The translations under genes and the position numbers were made by a program. Positions 11,350 to 23,255 of a stretch of DNA of 64,000 nt are shown here, piece after piece. The notes under the pieces were generated by a model that was not told the DNA's origin, ran no database searches, and saw only the letters and a list, made by a program, of their open reading frames with translations. The DNA is from Cyanodermella asteris (taxonomy: Eukaryota > Ascomycota > Lecanoromycetes > Ostropales > Stictidaceae). Positions within the stretch are counted from its first letter, which is position 1; each line of letters opens with the position of its first letter. The DNA is taken from NCBI GenBank assembly GCA_900618795.1, contig UYJD01000001.1, positions 1,928,723-1,992,722 of the forward strand, in the 5' to 3' direction.

Positions 11350-13136
11350 ATGGCAGCGTCGCCGAATCCCTTCTCTCAACACCGAGAACCACGAGCTAAG
11401 CGCCGTCGTGATGAATCGGAGTCCCCGCAACGACGGCCTCCGAAACGCCTTTCTGTGAGTAATATCGTGCCCGTCGAGAGTTGCGGGCCACGTCGCCTCG
11501 TTACCGTCGGAAAAGCCACCAGAGTGGTATCCCCTCAGTCACAGCACCTTGTCCATGCCACTCCATTTCGTCGTCCCCACTCAGCAAGAGAACTGACCGC
11601 AGGCAGTCGAATGAGCCGCCTCAACGAGATGAATCGAGGCAGGGAAACAATGAAGGACGATCACAGCCACCCAAGGGCGAGGCACCCAGAAAGCGAAGGA
11701 GGCCAGGCCCGTCTGGCGGCGTTTCGAGGGCCCAGAGAGAAGCGCATCAGCAGCAGCAGGCACAACGCGAGGCAGAGCGGAAGAAGAGAGAGGACGAGTG
11801 GGCTGCACAGCAGAGTCGTAAAGGTATACACGAGGCGGTGAGAGAACACTACAATCTGATCCCACAACGAGGAAGGGACTGGCGACGGACCGAGTCCAAG
11901 ATCAAGGGATTGCGTGAGTTCAACAACTGGATCAAAAGCGTCATGATACAGAGGTTCTCGCCCGGCCAGAACGACGCACACGGTGTACACGGCAGCAGAG
12001 ACTATCGCGGACAAGCCAAGCCCTTACTCGTCCTGGACATTGGTTGTGGAAAGGGCGGCGATATCTTCAAATGGCAGAAGGCACCACAGAGACTTGGGCT
12101 TTACGTAGGTATCGATCCCGCAGAGGTCTCGATACAGCAAGCGACAGAACGCTACCGCGAGGCGAGACACAAGTCGAGACAACGCATTTTCGACGCCCAT
12201 TTCTTTGCGATGGACGGCTTCGGTAAATGGCTCGGTGAGGTACCGATCATCAAAGAAGTTGGGATAGACCCGAACGTTGGTGGCCGCGGCAATAGCTCGA
12301 GATGGGGCGCGGGCGGCTTTGACGTGGTCACGATGATGTTTTGCATGCATTACGCGTTTGAGAGCGAGGAAAAGGCAAGAGGAATGCTGAGAAACGCCGC
12401 AGGGGCTCTGACCAAAGGTGGCAGATTCATTGGAGTCATTCCCAGCTCCGATGTGATTCGCAGCGGTATAGATAAGTACTATAGAGCTTGGGAAAAGAAG
12501 AGCGCAGCCAAAAAGAAGGCCGATGCCGAAAAAGTGGAGAAGGACAGTCAAGCGAACGGTGAAGCGACAGAGGACAAGTCTGAAGACAACAAAGACAGCA
12601 CCGAAGCACCGGGATCTCCAGGATTTGTGCCAGACTCGCCGGCGTTTGTCCCCGACTCTCCACCTTTTGTTCCTGACAGTCCAGCGGAAATACCAGACGA
12701 AGGTGCAGCACCAACGACCAATGCAGATACGGAACAGGAAGACATACCAATCGAAGATGTTCCCGACGTGCCAGAGCCATCCTGGGGAAACTCACTATAC
12801 CGCGTCCGCTTCCCTCCAGATACACCCAAGGACGGCATCTTCCGACCAATGTACGGCTGGAGATACCAATTCAAGCTCGAAGAGGCAGTGGAAGAGGTAC
12901 CTGAGTACATTGTCCCCTTTGAAGGGTTCCGAGCGCTTGCAGAAGAATACAACCTGGAGATGACGTACTGCAAGCCTTTCATGGAGATCTGGGAAGAGAA
13001 CCGGGACGATGCCGACCTGGGACCTTTGAGCGTGCGCATGGGCGTCACGGATCGGGTTGGTGGGCAGATGAAGATGGCGGCCGAGGAGAGAGAGGCGGCA
13101 TCGTTCTATCTGGGCTTCTGTTTTGTCAAGGTCTAG
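11350..13136 (+). CDS. ABD1: mRNA cap guanine-N7 methyltransferase ABD1
   Basis: Exons 11350-11454 and 11607-13136, with a 152-bp intron (GTGAGT..GGCAG, branch AACTGAC), give 544 residues. The enzyme methylates N7 of the cap guanosine using S-adenosylmethionine in the nucleus. A basic, low-complexity N-terminus (about 1-120) precedes the catalytic domain. Motif I is VLDIGCGKGGDIFKW (about residue 176), then GLYVGIDPAEVSI, and FDVVTMMFCMHYAFES, the typical cap-MTase motif. The C-terminal block with YGWRYQFKLEEAVEEVPEY and FCFVKV closes the fold. Between the two halves lies an acidic insert with three tandem FVPDSP units. Only the acceptor at 11606 gives the right phase; the AG four bases upstream does not. 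Confidence 0.95.
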
Positions 13137-14806
13137 TGTGCTCCTTATGGCAAATTGCGAACGCCTACGCCCGAATGCGGAAGTGTGTATGGTGCTTCTG
13201 CACTGTGAATTTGGTTATATCACATTTGATAGTTGCTGGAGCTGCAAATTACCAGACTTATGACTATCTCACCCATCTCAAATGCAATTCACGAGCCGGG
13301 TATGGTTCGCATTTCGGTCCTGAACACGTTTCTTGCTCAGCTCCCGGTCCTTTAGCTTCGTTCATACCACAGCACACTTGTTCACCTGGGAGAATTTGTG
13401 GGTGAAAAGCCGTTCTCGCGTGCTCAGCTTCCTGTTCCTGCTTGATGCTTTCCTAGCGACATGGAGATCCATGACCCAGCAGCGGCCCGAGAGGCCAAGA
13501 GACGCTAATCGTGCATTCCCAATCGCCGACTCGCTGGCCGAACAGCGTGCTTCGTTAGACGTGGCGCCATTTTTTCTTGGCCAGCAAAGATCCCAGCTTG
13601 ATGGTGTGAAGCCAGGAGAAAAAAACTATCGCGAAATCGTTCGCATTTCACATTCTGTGCTTCGAGTCATTTTCATTCTCGAAGTGCGACTCCTGCGCAT
13701 ACCAGACCCGCTTTTCGTTGCTTCTTCGTAACATGTGCATGGGAAGTTTTGTCCTATACAAACGAGAACGAATAGCATCGAGGGACAGGAGCACGTTGTT
13801 CAGCCGTTTGCCACATTCAGCAGCCATGGCTTACGATGCATCGGCCAGCGCCGCCGTTGGCTTCGAGGTCAGCCACGCCGTGTTCCGAGCGCTGGCCACT
13901 TCGACGCCCACAACGGCACGACCACGCGAAGCTACGGAACATCTTCGCTCTTCACCTGTCGCAGCACGTCGGCGTGCCACGAGGTGCCTCATTAAGAAAC
14001 AATGAAACAATCCGATACCGTGTCGCGGTGCTGAACCGTGTATCATCGTAGCCTCTCGCGCCTATCCATCGCCGCCGCGGCGTAGTTTGGAATTGAATAC
14101 GACGCTTCAAATCTGGGCTATGCCGTGCTCGTAACCTGCTTCTCCAGATTAGTTCCCACTATGGAGTACCTGGGGCTGCGATCGGCACGCCAGACGCCCA
14201 TTTGGGGCCAGTGACAGCTGTTTCGGCCAGCCAAAGTCTATTGCCGCAAAGCTTGGTTCCACTGGAGTTGCACCCTGTTATGCTCGCGTCGCTCAAGGAT
14301 GGCCGCGGGATTGGACTATCGTCGAATCGAGCTTTAGCGGGGTCGTAATGATGGTTCTGGCTTGCGGCACGCGCTATACCTAGATGACAGCGAGTGGAAC
14401 CCTTCGAGAGAAGCTGAGAAGACAGAGAAGCCCGCCAGAAAAGTGAGCTGTGGGTTGAGGTCTCGATGCAACCGTTCGTAACATCTGCCCTCTCTTGACC
14501 AGTGGTGAGGTGAGGTGAAGATAAGATGTCTAGCTCGCCCCGCTTGTTCCGTCAAGGTGGTGTTCCTTCAAGTCCTCTTCGTGTCGTCGTTGGCACTCAC
14601 CTTTGCCATCCTGGCCATCTTTATCAAGTACATCTGCGCTAGGCTATCGGCTGGAGCTTGAGCACGTGCCGTGTGACTTCCTCCTGGCTGCATTTCGCAT
14701 ATCAAGGGTCTGACTCGCCCTGCCTCCCAGCCTCGAATTGGCTCGTTCACCACATCGATTGCCATCGTAGCGCTTCCGCACGCGACCTCTACACGTAACA
14801 CGTACA
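13137..14806. other. Intergenic and promoter region upstream of the GIT1-like permease
   Basis: This 1.7-kb stretch has no convincing gene. Several overlapping open frames at 13.3-14.0 kb lack family features and splice logic. A GATA-type motif (AGATAAG, about 14520) lies 290 bp before the permease start and could bind a nitrogen- or iron-type GATA factor. The 200 bp before the start are pyrimidine-rich, as in many fungal leaders. Confidence 0.45.
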
Positions 14807-16353
14807 ATGGCGGACATCAAAGAACCCGAGGTCCGCGACAAGGTTGCTTCTCCCGTCGAAACCGAACTCCCTCCCCTCGAAGCCACCGGCAAATCCAAAT
14901 GGGAGCAACTGTGGCCAGCATTCGCTTGCGGTGCCGGTCTATTCTCTGATGGATATTTACAGAGCGTCATTGGACCTGTCAACACCATCCTAGGCAAGAT
15001 CTATGGTGCCGAGTACAAGACCAGCGGAGCTGCTCAGAATGTCACCGCGATTGCGTTCGCTGGTACGGTGGTGGGTCAATTGTTCTTCGGCTACACTTCG
15101 GATCGATACTCGAGGAAGTGGTCTCTACTCGCTTCGACCATCATCTTGTTCATTTTTGCTGCGCTGGGCGCTGGCTCGTACGGCGCTGGTGGCTCGGCGC
15201 AGGGTCTGTTTGCGGCCTTGACGGCATATCGCTTCCTGCTTGGAATAGGCATTGGGTAAGTGGACTCTCCTCCAGACATCCGGCGCATCGTCCGCTGACA
15301 GTTGAATGCAGTGGCGAATATCCTGCAGGCTCTGTTGGTTGCGCTGAGTCGTCAGGCGAGCTCAAGGCCGGTACGCGTAACCGTTGGTTCGTCCTCTTCA
15401 CCAACGTGCAGATCGACTTCGGTTTCGTCGTTGGTGCGTTTGTGCCCATGATCGTGACTCTCATTTGCGGCGACCATTTGGGCACCATCTGGCGAGTCTG
15501 CCTCGGGCTTGGTGTGATTCCGCCTCTGTCGCTGCTCTATTTGCGAATCAAGCTTGCGGAACCCGAGTCGTACTCGCGCCACAGTTTCAACAAAACCAAG
15601 ACTCCATACTGGCTGGCCCTCAAGTTCTACGGCCCGCGCCTGTTCCTTGTCAGTGCCATCTGGTTCATCTACGACTTCTCGGCGTATCCGTTCAGTCTGT
15701 ACTCTAGCACATGGATCTCGACCATCCAGCCTGACGCCAACCTCTGGCAGACCTTCGGCTGGTCAACCCTGGTGAACTTCTTCTACGTGCCAGGAGCCAT
15801 CTTCGGTGCTTTCCTCTCTGACTGGATGGGACCGAAGAAGGCACTCTCGACATTCGTCTTCGCGCAGGCAATCGTCGGGTTCATCATGAGCGGCTGCTAT
15901 TACTGGCTGAAGATGCCAGAATACATCGGCGCCTTTGTCGTCATCTACGGCATCTTCCTCATGTTGGGCGAAATGGGACCTGGTGACAACATTGGACTGG
16001 TAGCGTCCAAGACGTGCGCGACCGGTATTCGTGGCCAGTACTACGCAATCGCAGCTGCTTTGGGCAAGATCGGTGGATTCGTTGGCTCATATGTCTTTCC
16101 CATCATCGAAGCTGACGGTGGAGGAACCGACACGGTCAAGGGTGGTCAGTACCCTTTCTTCGTTGCGAGCAGTCTCTGCATTCTGAGCGCGGGTATTGTG
16201 CTGCTCTTGCCGAAGATTAGCCAGGACACGATCGAGAAGGAGGATGAGAGGTTCAGGGAATATCTGGAGGCCAATGGATTCGACACCAGCAAGATGGGAA
16301 GCGAGGAATGGCAGGAGCGTCGTGCAAGTGTGGTTTCCACAGCCAAGAACTGA
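14807..16353 (+). CDS. MFS permease, GIT1-like (glycerophosphodiester/phosphate type)
   Basis: Exons 14807-15255 and 15312-16353 (56-bp intron, GTAAGT..TGCAG, branch GCTGAC) encode 496 residues. The pattern of about 12 membrane segments fits the phosphate:H+ symporter/GIT1 branch of the major facilitator superfamily. Diagnostic pieces are GLFSDGYLQSVIGPVNT in TM1, the loop GYTSDRYSRKWSLL, and LLGIGIGGEYPAGSVGCAES, which is restored only by splicing. The C-terminal half has KTCATGIRGQYYAIAAALGK. Relatives take up glycerophosphoinositol, glycerophosphocholine or related organic phosphates at the plasma membrane; the exact substrate cannot be read from sequence. The N-terminus is cytosolic and acidic, without a signal peptide. 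Confidence 0.9.
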
Positions 16354-16489
16354 CGAGATAATAAATACTTAGAAGGGCCGCGCCCAGCTATATCCACCCA
16401 CAATACAGCACTTGTTCTCAGCTCGCAGCGCCAACGACGCAGTTCTTTCACGTTCGACGCCATTCTTTGAATAGCATTCCATTTTCAGC

Positions 16490-17845
16490 ATGAACGGCCT
16501 ATGCGACAATCCCAACGGGGCTGGGGCCATTGTTCGACCGCACGTACTCTCTCCCAGCTCTGCAGGTGCGCTCAAAGTCTGGCCCATGAACCAGCATGGT
16601 CTCGTCACGAGTGTCACTCCCGAATTCCTGCCCCTTTTTCAGTGCACCGATAACCCATACTATTTCACGACCAATCGCTTCCAAGCCCCGGCGGACGCTT
16701 TCTAGTTGGATTGTCCCTACGGAGCTCAGGGCTGCCTGTTCATCGACTGGGTCCGTGTCTTTTGTTACGACTACACCATCGATCCGATCGTTGCACCTGA
16801 CACGTTCACCGAATATCGTCATTCGACGGCGACCGGTCCCTGCTCCGTGGGAACCCTGACAACCGACTGGGCGAACGACCAAGAGCTGGGAGAATATGCT
16901 ATGCGGCAGGGCGTTGGTTGGGGCTTCGGACCGGGAAGGAGACCTGCGTCTTTGCGTTCCATTGACAGTACGGAGTTCATCGTCATGATCAAGACGCTTG
17001 ACCTGGTCGAGGCGGCCAAAAGGGAAGCTTTGCGGCCCTCTTTATTGGCCAGTTACGAAGCCAAACAGCGCGCAGCCTCCCATTCGACCAAGATGAAAGG
17101 TCTTTGTGACATGAATGTGGTCTTGAAGAGATCTGCCAAGGGGATAGTCATCGTCTCAGCCTGCGAAATGGGGGAAAAGGGGTGTCAACGCTGCATACAT
17201 GGACGCCCCCACGTACATGTTGCAAGCTTCGAGGGCATGGCTACGCCAAAGCCACTGGGGAAGAGGACGCTGCGAATCGCCAATGAAGCCTCCGAGTCAG
17301 CGATTGAGGACGACGATGGCAAGTTGCAATTGTCACCAGGGGTTAATGCCTCCATCGTCGTGCAGAATATGCTGAAATGGAGAAATCCATGTGTATCGCA
17401 GCCGCACCCGCACCCCCAGCGTCAAGGAGACTGGGAGGCCATTCGGCCAATGAGGCGTCCGCGGCCCTGGAACCCCGACCCAGCATTGGTGGACGAGGCC
17501 GAACGAAAATTGACCTGGCTTCGAGATAGCGATCCGCGTTCGCGCCCGGTCACGAGGTCTTCAGACAGCACTGATAAAGGCAAGAAACGCTAGCCGCGTT
17601 CACTCAAGAAGGCGAAATCGGACGGAAACCTGGCATACAACAACAGCAGCAATAGCTCTACCTCGGACGGCAAGCACAAGCACGAGCAGGCGAAACCTGG
17701 GTTCAGAGAGAGATGTGCCTCGAGGCTGGTGCGTTTGGGCGTGAAATTGCTCTCGAGTAACACCGAAGCCTTCGAGAATGGTCTGCCGCCAGCAAAAGTC
17801 ATTGAGGATCCAGCGAAGCGGATGAGTTTGGAAGTTGCGGATTGA
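16490..17845 (+). CDS. Unrecognised protein; one frame interrupted by two in-frame TAG codons
   Basis: A single frame runs from ATG at 16490 to TGA at 17843-17845 (about 450 codons) but contains TAG at 16703-16705 and at 17591-17593. All three segments show the C/G-rich third positions of real genes here, which suggests one protein. I do not recognise a family. The middle part has a Cys-rich stretch (CPYGAQGCLF, then DWVRVFCYDY) and, later, EKGCQRCIHGRPHVHV. The C-terminus is Lys/Ser-rich. The second TAG could be removed by a 45-bp intron with a weak donor (GTCACG) and a CTGAT branch. For the first, the only phase-compatible option (GTACTC at 16544, 162 bp) would delete coding-like sequence. 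Alternatives are a recent pseudogene, sequencing error, or stop readthrough. Confidence 0.55.
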
Positions 17846-19799
17846 TGGGGTTCTTTGGACACGAGTATCAGATAGGTAAATGCATCAATTACACATCTCA
17901 GAAGTCTTTACACAATGTCCTGGTACAAATCTATGACCGTACTGACATGAGCAAGTCACTGCAGTAGCTGCATAAGGCGTTTCGCTCCTAGTCCCAAAAG
18001 TACTTACAAAGGTAGATATTTGAACAGCCGAGCAAAGAGGTTCACTGGCACTTCTTGGCCGTATGCATGCCCAGCCACGAGACGACGGACTGATGCTGCA
18101 AGCCTTCAATCTATTTTCATCCAAGAATAATTCATTTCACTGAGATTGGCAGTGTTCGACTTGAAACCTTGCTGTTGAAGTCATTGGCGACGTCAACCTC
18201 GGTTTGGCTCGCCCTGATCAACAGCTTCCCCGCATTTCGCGCTTGAGAGCTGCAATTAATGTACCTCTTCAGTACCTCGAAAGCCTGTCAGTTGAGGTCG
18301 CCCGGAGCCGCACTATTCGCGGTTGGTCGCGTCGAGGCGAGAATCCGGTAAGATTGTGGGGTAGCGTGTCTGGGCAGGTACTTCATCGATACAACTTGTC
18401 GTGTTCAGTACCACTTGGACTCTTTGCTACTTATCTATTGTCTCAAGTTCCTTGCGTTCTTCTCTCGCTTTTACTGTTGCCCGATATGCCGTTAATGCAG
18501 AGCTTACGCAGCAGCGAACCCCACATAGCCAGTCGCCCCGATATTGAAACTCCTTCTGAGGTATGGCGATACGGCTTGCATTACTTGTTTTCTGGTTCGA
18601 TTGCCATCCACCTCTGCCGCTTTGTAGCGAGACTCTCGACTTGCGAAGCCACACGATAGACCAGTCTTTGGCTCCCGACTTCTTCCGCAGGCTTCGCGGC
18701 TGGGAACGTCGGCCGATGGTTCGCATTGACGCCGTATCCTGTTATTTGCTTACATGCGATTTCTTGAGCGACGAACAAAACACAGTCCTTCTCAGACCTG
18801 TGCTCCGAGTTCAGCCGCAAGTCGCTGTCCATGTATCCAATAGCAGCCACGGAACCGTGCGCATTGCTCTGATCGTGGTGGTGTTGGCTCAAGCAATCCA
18901 GTGCTTCACCCCCGCACGACCACACATGTCGCACACCCTGTCCCTCGTCATCTGGGCCTCATCCAGGCCGTGTGTGGCTCTGCCCATCCCATCACACCCC
19001 CTCACCAGTTCAGTGCCTTGTGCTGATTGCTCTCCAGTCTCGACAGAGCTCACCCCTCCAGCCTGAGCACTCATGCGGTCCACTCAGCCTTCGATGCGCC
19101 CATTCCCCCGGTCATGGCTATCAACGTCCATGCCCTCCCATCTCTCTTCTCGTGTTTTCTGCTCTCATACGGAGACCACATCACTTGTCAGAAGAACCCT
19201 GTGTCAATTCTTGTATCTGGCGACTGATTTTGACTTTGAGTGACTTGAATTCCGCTTGACGGTCATCACCAAGTATCTTCACGTCGCAAGAGGGCCCCTC
19301 AGCTCATCCTCGAGGATTACAAAGACGGTTTTGAGAGCAGGGTCTGCGTGACCCGATCCTGTTCCTCTTGTCACGACTCAATCTGAAGGCTTGATTTGAG
19401 CCTCAGACTTCGATTGCCGGTATCTTACGCCGACGCCGGCGTTCACGCAGGCTGGTCAGTACAATGGCTGTCTTGCAATATGTCCGATATCTCGTACTAA
19501 GATGCAGTGTGAATCAAGCCTTGTTATCTCACCGGCGTGCGAAGTCGGTAGTGATTGACCCCACCTGAAGAAACCAGTTTTCGCCGCTGCTCGTTGACCA
19601 CAGCGGTCTCGTTGTTGTAATACTTTCTCGCCGAGATCGCCCGGGCCCTGGACACCTTGTATATGACATGCTGACCTTGTCCTTGATCATACAGGTTCCC
19701 GCCTGCAAGTCTCTGCTCTCCTGCTCCGGCGTCGAGTTTGTCACAAGGCCAGCTGAGCGGTCGAAACACATCCTTGACGTGCTCTGATCACACATCATC
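17846..19799. other. Long intergenic region upstream of the mitochondrial carrier
   Basis: Nearly 2 kb lie between genes. The plus strand is pyrimidine-rich over 18.9-19.2 kb, which may be a long leader of the carrier gene. An open frame at 18563-19066 (167 codons) has no recognisable domain or expected codon bias, so I do not call it. No tRNA or repeat was seen. Confidence 0.45.
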
Positions 19800-20762
19800 A
19801 TGTCTCGTGGTACCTCACAAGTAACTCGAACGGCCGAGGCCGCCACCAAAGATGCTCGCTTCTCCGGGCAGGCCGTCCTGGCCCACCCCTACGCCAGGGC
19901 AGCTCTCCCCTTTGTGAATGGCGGCATTGCAGGGATGGTAGCGACTGCCTGTATCCAGCCCGTCGACATGATCAAAGTCCGCCTCCAACTCGCAGGCGAG
20001 GGCCTCAGCACCGGCCCGCGACCCACACCTCTCAGCATCACCAAGAACATCATCGCTTCCGGTCGGTTCCTAGATCTATACACTGGTCTCAGTGCTGGTC
20101 TCCTCCGGCAAGCCGTCTACACCACAGCTCGAATTGGGCTCTTTGACACGTTCATGAACAGTGCCAAAGCCCGATCCTCGACAGTCGGCTTCAAAGAGAG
20201 AGCCATCGCAGGTCTCTCAGCCGGCGGTCTAGCAGCACTCATTTCCAATCCCGCCGATCTCGCCCTGATCCGAATGCAATCTGACGGCCTCAAACCCGCT
20301 GCCCAGCGTGCCAACTACCGCTCCGTCGTCGACGCCCTCGGGCGCATCGCCCGCGCTGAAGGCATCACCGCCTGGTGGGCCGGCTGCATGCCCACCGTCG
20401 CCCGCGCCATGGCTCTGAACTTTGGTCAGCTCGCCTTCTTCTCCGAAGCCAAGACACAGCTCAAAGAACATGCTTCACTGAGCCCTCACGTGACGACTCT
20501 GGCGGCGAGCGGCATTGCAGGCTTCTTTGCCAGCTTCTTTAGCTTGCCGTTTGATTTCGTGAAGACGAGGCTGCAGAAGCAGACGCGGGGCCCAGATGGG
20601 AAGCTGCCGTATCGGGGCGTATTGCATTGTGCGGGTAGGGTCGTGAAGGAAGAAGGGTGGGGAAGGTTTTATCGGGGTTTCGGAACTTATTATGTGAGAA
20701 TCGCGCCGCACGCTATGATTACGTTGATCGTGGCGGATTGGCTGGGGTTCATGACAAAATGA
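19800..20762 (+). CDS. Mitochondrial 2-oxoglutarate/malate carrier-type SLC25 protein
   Basis: An intronless 320-residue member of the mitochondrial carrier family. Three repeats each hold the signature PX[DE]XX[KR]: PVDMIKVRLQ (about 54), PADLALIRMQ (about 151) and PFDFVKTRLQ (about 250), six membrane helices in all. The stretch ITAWWAGCMPTVARAMALNF and the ALIRMQ form of repeat 2 point to the oxoglutarate carrier (SLC25A11) branch rather than dicarboxylate or phosphate carriers. It should exchange 2-oxoglutarate for malate or other dicarboxylates across the inner membrane. The neighbours give no further hint of substrate. Confidence 0.9.
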   Translation: MSRGTSQVTRTAEAATKDARFSGQAVLAHPYARAALPFVNGGIAGMVATACIQPVDMIKVRLQLAGEGLSTGPRPTPLSITKNIIASGRFLDLYTGLSAGLLRQAVYTTARIGLFDTFMNSAKARSSTVGFKERAIAGLSAGGLAALISNPADLALIRMQSDGLKPAAQRANYRSVVDALGRIARAEGITAWWAGCMPTVARAMALNFGQLAFFSEAKTQLKEHASLSPHVTTLAASGIAGFFASFFSLPFDFVKTRLQKQTRGPDGKLPYRGVLHCAGRVVKEEGWGRFYRGFGTYYVRIAPHAMITLIVADWLGFMTK

Positions 20763-21773
20763 ACCTGTACGTGAGTGTGAGTTACGAGCAATGAAATGAT
20801 CGATCAGCACAACAGGATGTTCGTCAAGTGTAATTTGTGTTTCAGGATCGTATTATTGCGTTGTCGTAAGGATCGTCTCGGCATAAGGCCATATTATTAT
20901 CTGATTACGCAAAAGGCAAACGTGCCATCAAGTCAACACGAATACCAAGCATCTCGGCAACATGTCCGCACGGTCTTAGTTCCTGATCGAAGCGGAGAGA
21001 GTGACTGGAATCAGCCCCCTCGACTCAACGACTGATCGGCAGGTTTTCGAGTTCCAGCCAGCAAGAGTCAAGTTTGGCACAAGTACGAGCACGTCAACTT
21101 CAGCTGAGCGGCCGGCGCTTGGTCTCAAGGCGGAGTTCGAACACACTCAGCACCAATGTTGGACGACAATAAGGTGAGTTCTTGCAAGGGCAAACAACAG
21201 CTGCGTGAGCAAAATTAGGTGAGCAGATCATGATGTCCGTCATGAGCTATTCTGGAACCATCGGAATTGTCGGAGACAAGTCGGAGAGGCTCGAGCATGC
21301 ATCTAGATGACTGATCTGTGGCGGATGTGTCTTTAGGTAAGCGACAGCCGAATTTGGGATTGTGATGGCCGCTGTGGAGGCCTTTGTGAACAGGAAAAGT
21401 ATTCGGCTGACTGCACCGCCTCTGCATGTTGGCCACGGCCGGGTCTGCCACACGACGGCCACACCAATGCATGACTGTGAATTCGCCACATTGGTTGCCC
21501 AAACAGCACACGCACACAAGTCAGCCTTGAGACGGTCGTCTGATCAGACAAAATTGTAGATTCGCGACGCGCTGGCTCAGCTGCAATTCCCTGACCACGA
21601 AGAAGGCTTCGCACCTGTGACAATGCACTGAAAATAGTTAACACAGCTAGGAAGGGTGAGAATGGTTGCAAATAGGTAGGGACTGGATCGCATTTCGTAT
21701 CGTGTCATGCTGCTAAGTCAACATTGGGTCCTTCAACACTTCAATGCACGTCCCCGATCGATGGATTAATGCC
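20763..21773. other. Intergenic, between convergent gene ends
   Basis: This 1-kb stretch lies between the carrier and the GPI-protein gene. Small frames on the minus strand (21.2-21.7 kb) overlap in several phases and show no family features. I see nothing in it that I can support. Confidence 0.45.
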
Positions 21774-22438
21774 CTATAAACCCATCAAAACAGCAGGCAG
21801 CAAACCCAGGACTCCCCATGCAGCTGGCACATTCAAGGCATTCGCAGCCGCCGTAGCAGCAGAGGCCGACGCAGACCGGGCTGAGGTCGTGGCCGCTCCA
21901 GCACTCGATCCAGTAGCCCCAGAGCTCGTCGCAGCCGAAGATCCCGACACGGAGGCGACCGTGCTTCCAGTCGGCTGTCCGGAAGCAGAAGACGGACTCA
22001 AGACCGCTGTGCTCGAATCTGAACCGGTGGCGCGTGGCACTCCGCTGGTAGTCGGAATCATCGAGATGATGGGGATCGAGGCAATGCTACCGCTGGGTGT
22101 TGCCGTCACGGGTGGAATGACGAAGCTGGATAGTGTCACAACGGATACGGCACCGCTCTGGGCAGAGGCGCTGGCTATCTCAGAGGACGGTGCTGCAGCA
22201 GAGGATGGAGGTCCAGCGGTTTGCATGGGCCCGCCAGGAGTAACGCCTGAGAGTGTAGCAACTCCAGAAAAGCTGTCCAATCATCAGTACGAAGCGGAGA
22301 CCAAACGAGCTCTCGATTTGAAAGAAGGTAGATTCGAACGTACGCGCTATTCACACCTGAAACAATGACAGGGCCGGGAGCGAGAGAGATTTGAGCGGCA
22401 GCAAGGCCGGCAGAAGCAAGCAACATCGAGAAATACAT
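21774..22438 (-). CDS. Small GPI-anchored Ser/Thr/Ala-rich secreted protein
   Basis: Exons 22438-22344 and 22272-21774 with a 71-bp intron (GTACGT..ACAG, branch CTGAT) give 197 residues. A signal peptide (MYFSMLLASAGLAAA, cleavage near AAAQ) is followed by SLAPGPVIVSGVNSAFSGVATL. About 130 residues dominated by Ser, Thr, Ala and Gly come next, likely heavily O-glycosylated. The C-terminus (NALNVPAAWGVLGLLPAVLMGL) is a small-residue site plus hydrophobic tail, typical of GPI attachment. It should sit in the plasma membrane or cell wall. No Cys-rich domain is present. It is the first of three neighbouring minus-strand genes for secreted products. Confidence 0.8.
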
Positions 22439-23255
22439 GATGGTAACGATAGTAGCGATATTCGGATAAGGGATTCACAGTAACATGATTCAGACAGCGC
22501 GAAACAATCGAGGGCAGCCCATGGCTAAATAGCACTCGTGTGTTGCCTTGACGATGCAGCTCAATTACCCAAAACAGCAGGCCGGATCGGCGACGGGGCG
22601 GGGGACATGACAGAAACCAGGGCGACAAGCCGACAACTGGTCGGAAGACGGGCGAGCTCCACATCCAGTCACAGTGCCGAAAGTCCTCAGGTTTGAACGA
22701 GCCAGTCGATGCGACGAAACGCGTCCCGAAGTCTTCGAGAAGCAAGACGTTGTGACCGGACAAGGTTGGAAGCTGCTTTGTGATTTGCTGCGCGACAGAT
22801 GGGGTTGTTGATCACGCGCTGTAACCCCAAACAGAGTGCAATCAGTGCATCCTTGATCTTCATTGCGTGTCAAGGTTCTGACGTTAGATGACGAATCGAG
22901 TCGGCTTCCTGCCGTTGATCGTGCTTGTGTCCGACTTTGATTGAGATCCGCGTGCCCGGCGTTCCGAGTCACCAGTGATGCAATAGGGTGAATTCGCACA
23001 AGAGAGCCTTGTCACGCCACATGGCTCGGACCTCAATATCTGTGTGAGCATTACGTAGGAAAATTAATGAAGCAACAGGCCGGGTTTCATCGATGATGTT
23101 GATTGTCGTACGATTTTCGACACAAAATAGATCCCAATATTGAAAATGTGTCATTACAAAACAAAACACGCATTTATGTCAACCTTCGTCTGCGAGCAAA
23201 GTCGCCGATATTCCATGCCTAAAGCTGCGACATCGGGTCATGACAGCCTCCTTCC
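22439..23255. other. Intergenic, upstream of the GPI-protein gene
   Basis: 0.8 kb between two minus-strand genes, serving as promoter of the GPI-protein gene. I see no supported gene, repeat or tRNA. Confidence 0.45.

Noticed and set aside
13333-14051. Several overlapping frames on both strands
   Set aside because: Frames compete with each other, lack family features and show no consistent codon bias.
16499-16882. Minus-strand frame opposite the unrecognised 16.5-17.8 kb gene
   Set aside because: It mirrors a plus-strand frame with host-like third positions and has no domain of its own.
18563-19066. 167-codon plus-strand frame
   Set aside because: No domain, no signal peptide pattern that holds, and overlapping frames of similar length on other phases; likely chance in a C-rich leader.
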